From Bradysia coprophila (lineage: Eukaryota; Arthropoda; Insecta; Diptera; Sciaridae), in assembly GCF_014529535.1 (NCBI RefSeq), contig NW_023503586.1, forward strand, positions 62,001-126,000: a stretch of 64,000 nucleotides of DNA, given 5' to 3'. Every line of letters begins with the position of its first letter. Position 1 is the first letter of the stretch. The position numbers and the translations under genes were made by a program. This document shows, one piece after another, positions 60,901-64,000 of the stretch. The notes under the pieces were generated by a model. It worked only from the letters and a program-made list of their open reading frames with translations. It did not search any database and had not been told where the DNA came from.

Positions 60901-63464
60901 TTCAGTCACTAAATATTGCTGCCGTCAACATTAGCGAGTCATGTATGCTGGATCTGTTGGTTCCACTAAAGAATTACCTGTTGAAATCACAGTCGAAAAA
61001 AGTGGTTACAAAAGTTCAAAGCTGTTGCCAAACGATTGCTGCTGGCTTGGTGCAAAATAAAAACATTTCGTTGGAATCACTGCTGATGTTCATCTACGGC
61101 ACAGCATCAGAAAGTATCCCGGATTTACTGCCAGGTCCAGCTAAACCAGTTCTCACGCAGTCTGAAAAAGAGAAGCAAAGCCGCATCCGAACTGATTGTC
61201 TCTTACTACCGGAACAACCTCGTGGACGAACAGGTGCTGTAACGAAAGCTGTTGTGACGAATGTACGAGCCAACGCCCATGTTATGATTGAATTTGGCTT
61301 ATCGATGCTGCAGATAATTTTGAAGCGTAGCAAAATTATGAAAATCAAGTACGAGCCGTTTATAAATCCGATTATACCCGGTAAGTCATGAGCAAATCAT
61401 TAAATTAACTTCGTTGCTTAACGCGTATTCCTGTTTCAGTATTATTGGACTCGTTGAACAGTGCACACATTCTCGTCACGATTTACTCGTTGAAGTGCTT
61501 AACCGAAATGTGGAACAAGACAATGGAATTGCAGAAACTGAACGAGTTGACACCAGCAATTGTACAAGTTATTTTCCAAATTTTACACAAAATATGCTAC
61601 GCCCGGCATGGCAACTGTAAACGAAAACTTTCGCTTGATTAAAAATGCTTTTGGAGCAATGGTCGCCGTTATTCGTAACAATCAACATTTCACCGTCACG
61701 GAGGATCAGCTCAGAACGCTACTGGTGTACATCGATCAAAACATTGGCGATTCGTCGAGTCAGGTACATGGCTTTACAATGTTAAAGGTGGTGCTCGACA
61801 GAACAGCTAGTTGTGGCTGAAATTCACGATATCATGCGAAGGATAAGCGAAATGGCAATCACGTCGGAATCGACAATTACGAGAACAGAGGCTAAACGTT
61901 TGCTGATCAACTATTTAATGAATTATCCGCTTGGCAAAAAGATTGACGGATATTTCAACTTATTCGTGTCAAATCTAAACTACGAGACTATGACTGGGCG
62001 AGATGCAGCGATTCAAATACTACTCAAGATAGTCAATCGATTTCCGCAAGACATCGTGAACAAGAAATCATCTTTCCTGTTCGTTTGGCTCGGAACCAGA
62101 TTGGTCAACGATGAGGCGCCGGAATGCCGACAATCTGCAGCCGCTTGCATTGAGTCATTAATTGCAAAATGTGATGAAGTGCATCAGGATCAATTGTTTT
62201 GGCGTTGTGTTGGAAATGTTGGGAGACAGTAAAAATGCGCATATAGAATTAGCGGCGATGCTCTGCTCCCGGTTTATTGCCGTTGAAAAGGCCAAGTTCG
62301 TTAAACGAATCGAACAAGTGTACCTTGTTAATAGACACTCTGCCGTTGTCTAAACATAAAGGACCCGGTCAATATGTGCTGTTGCGTAATGCTGATAAAA
62401 TTGAATCGGACGATGAACTCGATGAAAACAAGGCTGAACTTAAGCAGAGTCAACGTGAACGTTCCAAAGATCATCAAATTATCCAGGTGACCAACACGAT
62501 ATTGAAAATTTTGGAAAGTATCAGAGCAGCATGCCCGGTTTCGCCGAATGTATCGACCAATTGGCATACGAATCGCAGCAGTTGTTGGCATACGAACATG
62601 TTTGGGTTCGGATAAATGCTGCCAAAATTTTAGGTTTCATTCTCGGCCAAATCGATGTGGCACAACTGAAATTGGCATTTTCGACCGATAATACAGAAGA
62701 ACCAGATCAACACTATTTGTTCAAAAATCCATCCGCTGAATTGAAGTCCTTATGTTTGGATTTATGTGCGCAATTGGTTCCTGAAGCAACAGACGAAGAT
62801 ATGGCTGATGAGGCAGTGAAAAATCTACTGTATGTGGCAAATATGATCAAGGACATTTCACTGGAAAAGCAGGACGCAGTCGAAAACAAAACTATTAATC
62901 TGTATTGGTTGATGCGACGAATGCGCTATGTAGTACATGCAGAAGTGGCAAAAACACCGCATATCACCGTTCTGGTAAGTTTTTTTTAATGCTTGAGCGA
63001 AGGTTTGAAATTAATTTTCATTTTGATTTGCAGAGAACTGCTGTCTTCCATTGGATCGAAGGTTTAATTGAACTATTACCAGAAAATACGCTCAACGAAC
63101 TATCCAGCAGTTTGATGGCTCCGCTGGTTCGTGAAATGTCCGAAGAAGACAAAAACATTGATCCGAAAATGAGACAATTGGCACTGAAAGTCGGAAACAG
63201 TCTTAAGCAAAAGATAGGCGATGCTCAGTACCAGTTGTTGAAGACGCGCATACTAACGAAATTGATGCTTCGAAGAGCTGAACGAAAGAAGCTTAATGCT
63301 CAAATAAAAGTTGACGATCCAGTCAGAGCAAGTCTTCGGAAAATAGGTGAAAGGACCAGAAAGAAGGAGGCGAAAAAACGTAAAATGGATGTACTGAAGG
63401 GTCGTGCTCTTCCAAAGAAGAGAAGAAGAAGAGAAATTTGGGCGAAGATGATGATTTGTTTTAA
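54917..63464 (+). CDS. UTP20, small-subunit processome HEAT-repeat protein, frame broken about nine times in its 3' half
   Basis: UTP20 is a large HEAT-repeat component of the 90S/SSU processome needed for 18S rRNA maturation in the nucleolus. Exons are 54917-54961, 55023-55306, 55387-57111, 57175-60466, 60531-61380, 61440-62974 and 63034-63464, about 2,720 codons, close to the family length of roughly 2,800. Family segments include the start MKNQPHRHKDDNVFK, the LTRGFQVHVLTVTMYGVLD stretch, YATPGMATVNENFRLIKNAF and LINYLMNYPLGKKI, with a Lys/Arg-rich C terminus. From 54917 to about 59600 the frame is intact. After that the homologous reading moves between frames without introns near 59605, 60085, 60603, 61590, 61802, 62198, 62323, 62535 and 63430. 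Each break is explained by one inserted or missing base, several in short homopolymers. Either the assembly is locally unpolished or the gene is decaying. If the last shift is corrected, the protein ends in an acidic EDDDLF at 63464; read uncorrected, the frame runs to 63588. Confidence 0.93.
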
Positions 63465-63650
63465 TTTGTTTAGAAATTATATTTTACTGAAGACAGGTAA
63501 TTCGAAACTGTTTTTGTTGTTCTCTTTCTGCAGCAGGTCATGTTTCCCCAATTTCGATTTACTTTCCCATTCGAATAACTATGATTGAGGTAGTCAGTAA
63601 AAGTCTAGTGTTGATGGGAATTGCTACCGTTTGCAACGTCTAAATTGACA

Positions 63651-63656
63651 AATAAA
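63651..63656 (+). terminator. Polyadenylation signal AATAAA of UTP20
   Basis: AATAAA lies 187 nt past the presumed UTP20 stop and just 29 nt before the next candidate gene's start codon. Confidence 0.5.
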
Positions 63657-63684
63657 ACTATAAAGTCTTCCTCTATCTACTGCT

Positions 63685-63924
63685 ATGGATAAGAATGATT
63701 ATTTATGGACTTTAACAGAGCGCTTAATTCGTGTTTTGTTAATTGGATTTCTTCTTCATCCATCTATTCCACTTATATTTAATCTCAACTTGAGTAGCAA
63801 CGAGACTGGCTCCTGTGAGCATTCTAATGACAAGAACATTCAACACAAAGACGAATGGATTCGCATGTGAAGCACTGAAAGGGCAAGAATTTGTTGAAGA
63901 CAAACGCCCTCTTGCAGTTAGACG
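63685..63924 (+). CDS. First part of an unrecognised gene at the window edge (partial)
   Basis: An open frame begins MDKNDYLWTLTERLIRVLLI, with a hydrophobic stretch (LIRVLLIGFLLHPSIPLIF) that could be a membrane segment or signal anchor. It stops after 61 codons at 63870. A different frame stays open from about 63796 to a good donor (GTAAGT) at 63925 and ends in EFVEDKRPLAVRR, which looks coding. One explanation is another single-base frameshift, as in the neighbouring UTP20; the other is an intron I cannot place. I do not recognise the family. The gene continues past the window. Confidence 0.3.
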
Positions 63925-64000
63925 GTAAGTTGTCTTAGTCTTTCAGTTTTTTTACATAGACACGCGATATTGACATTTACGCCATAAGTGCGCCAAAATT

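Overview
The window is eukaryotic nuclear DNA from an insect, most likely a fly. It is AT-rich, its genes are split by short GT-AG introns (mostly 56-90 nt) with a few very long ones, and the clearest gene is a schnurri orthologue with the full Drosophila-type set of eight zinc fingers. A nematoceran such as a fungus gnat is my guess for the group; the sequence does not prove it.

Layout. 0.2-2.2 kb: a dense palindromic array and two fold-back repeats. 2.3-3.1 kb (-): ribosomal protein uL14 (RpL23). 3.9-5.2 kb: two more inverted-repeat elements, one with an 8-bp target duplication. 5.45-6.87 kb (+): a ribosomal-L1-domain protein. 6.9-10.4 kb: no gene seen. 10.4-26.1 kb (-): schnurri, whose start codon lies in a small exon 8.7 kb upstream of the next coding exon. 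26.1-37.4 kb: gene-poor DNA with a small inverted-repeat element at 36.5 kb. 37.4-43.2 kb (+): Arp6, with a 4.3 kb intron that holds a nested secreted-protein gene, the remains of a second nested locus, and a long inverted-repeat element (41.8 kb). 43.8-45.8 kb: COX5A (-) and MED30 (+), head to head. 47.3-49.7 kb: a transposon cluster, namely a 5'-truncated non-LTR retrotransposon, a 471-bp inverted-repeat element carrying an internal minisatellite, and a third small element. 49.9-52.0 kb (+): URI. 52.3-54.5 kb (-): oligosaccharyltransferase subunit ribophorin II. 54.9-63.5 kb (+): UTP20, divergent from ribophorin II. 63.7 kb on: the first part of an unrecognised gene.

Most genes are housekeeping: ribosome structure and assembly (RpL23, L1-domain protein, UTP20), chromatin and transcription (Arp6, MED30, URI), respiration (COX5A) and glycosylation (ribophorin II). 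Schnurri is the one developmental regulator. I see no operon-like system. The least ordinary features are the many unrelated non-autonomous inverted-repeat elements, several with clear target duplications, the orphan secreted gene nested in Arp6, the frame-preserving intron inside a schnurri zinc finger, and a run of about nine single-base frameshifts confined to the 3' half of UTP20. All joined gene models were checked by reading phase across each junction by hand; no database search was possible.
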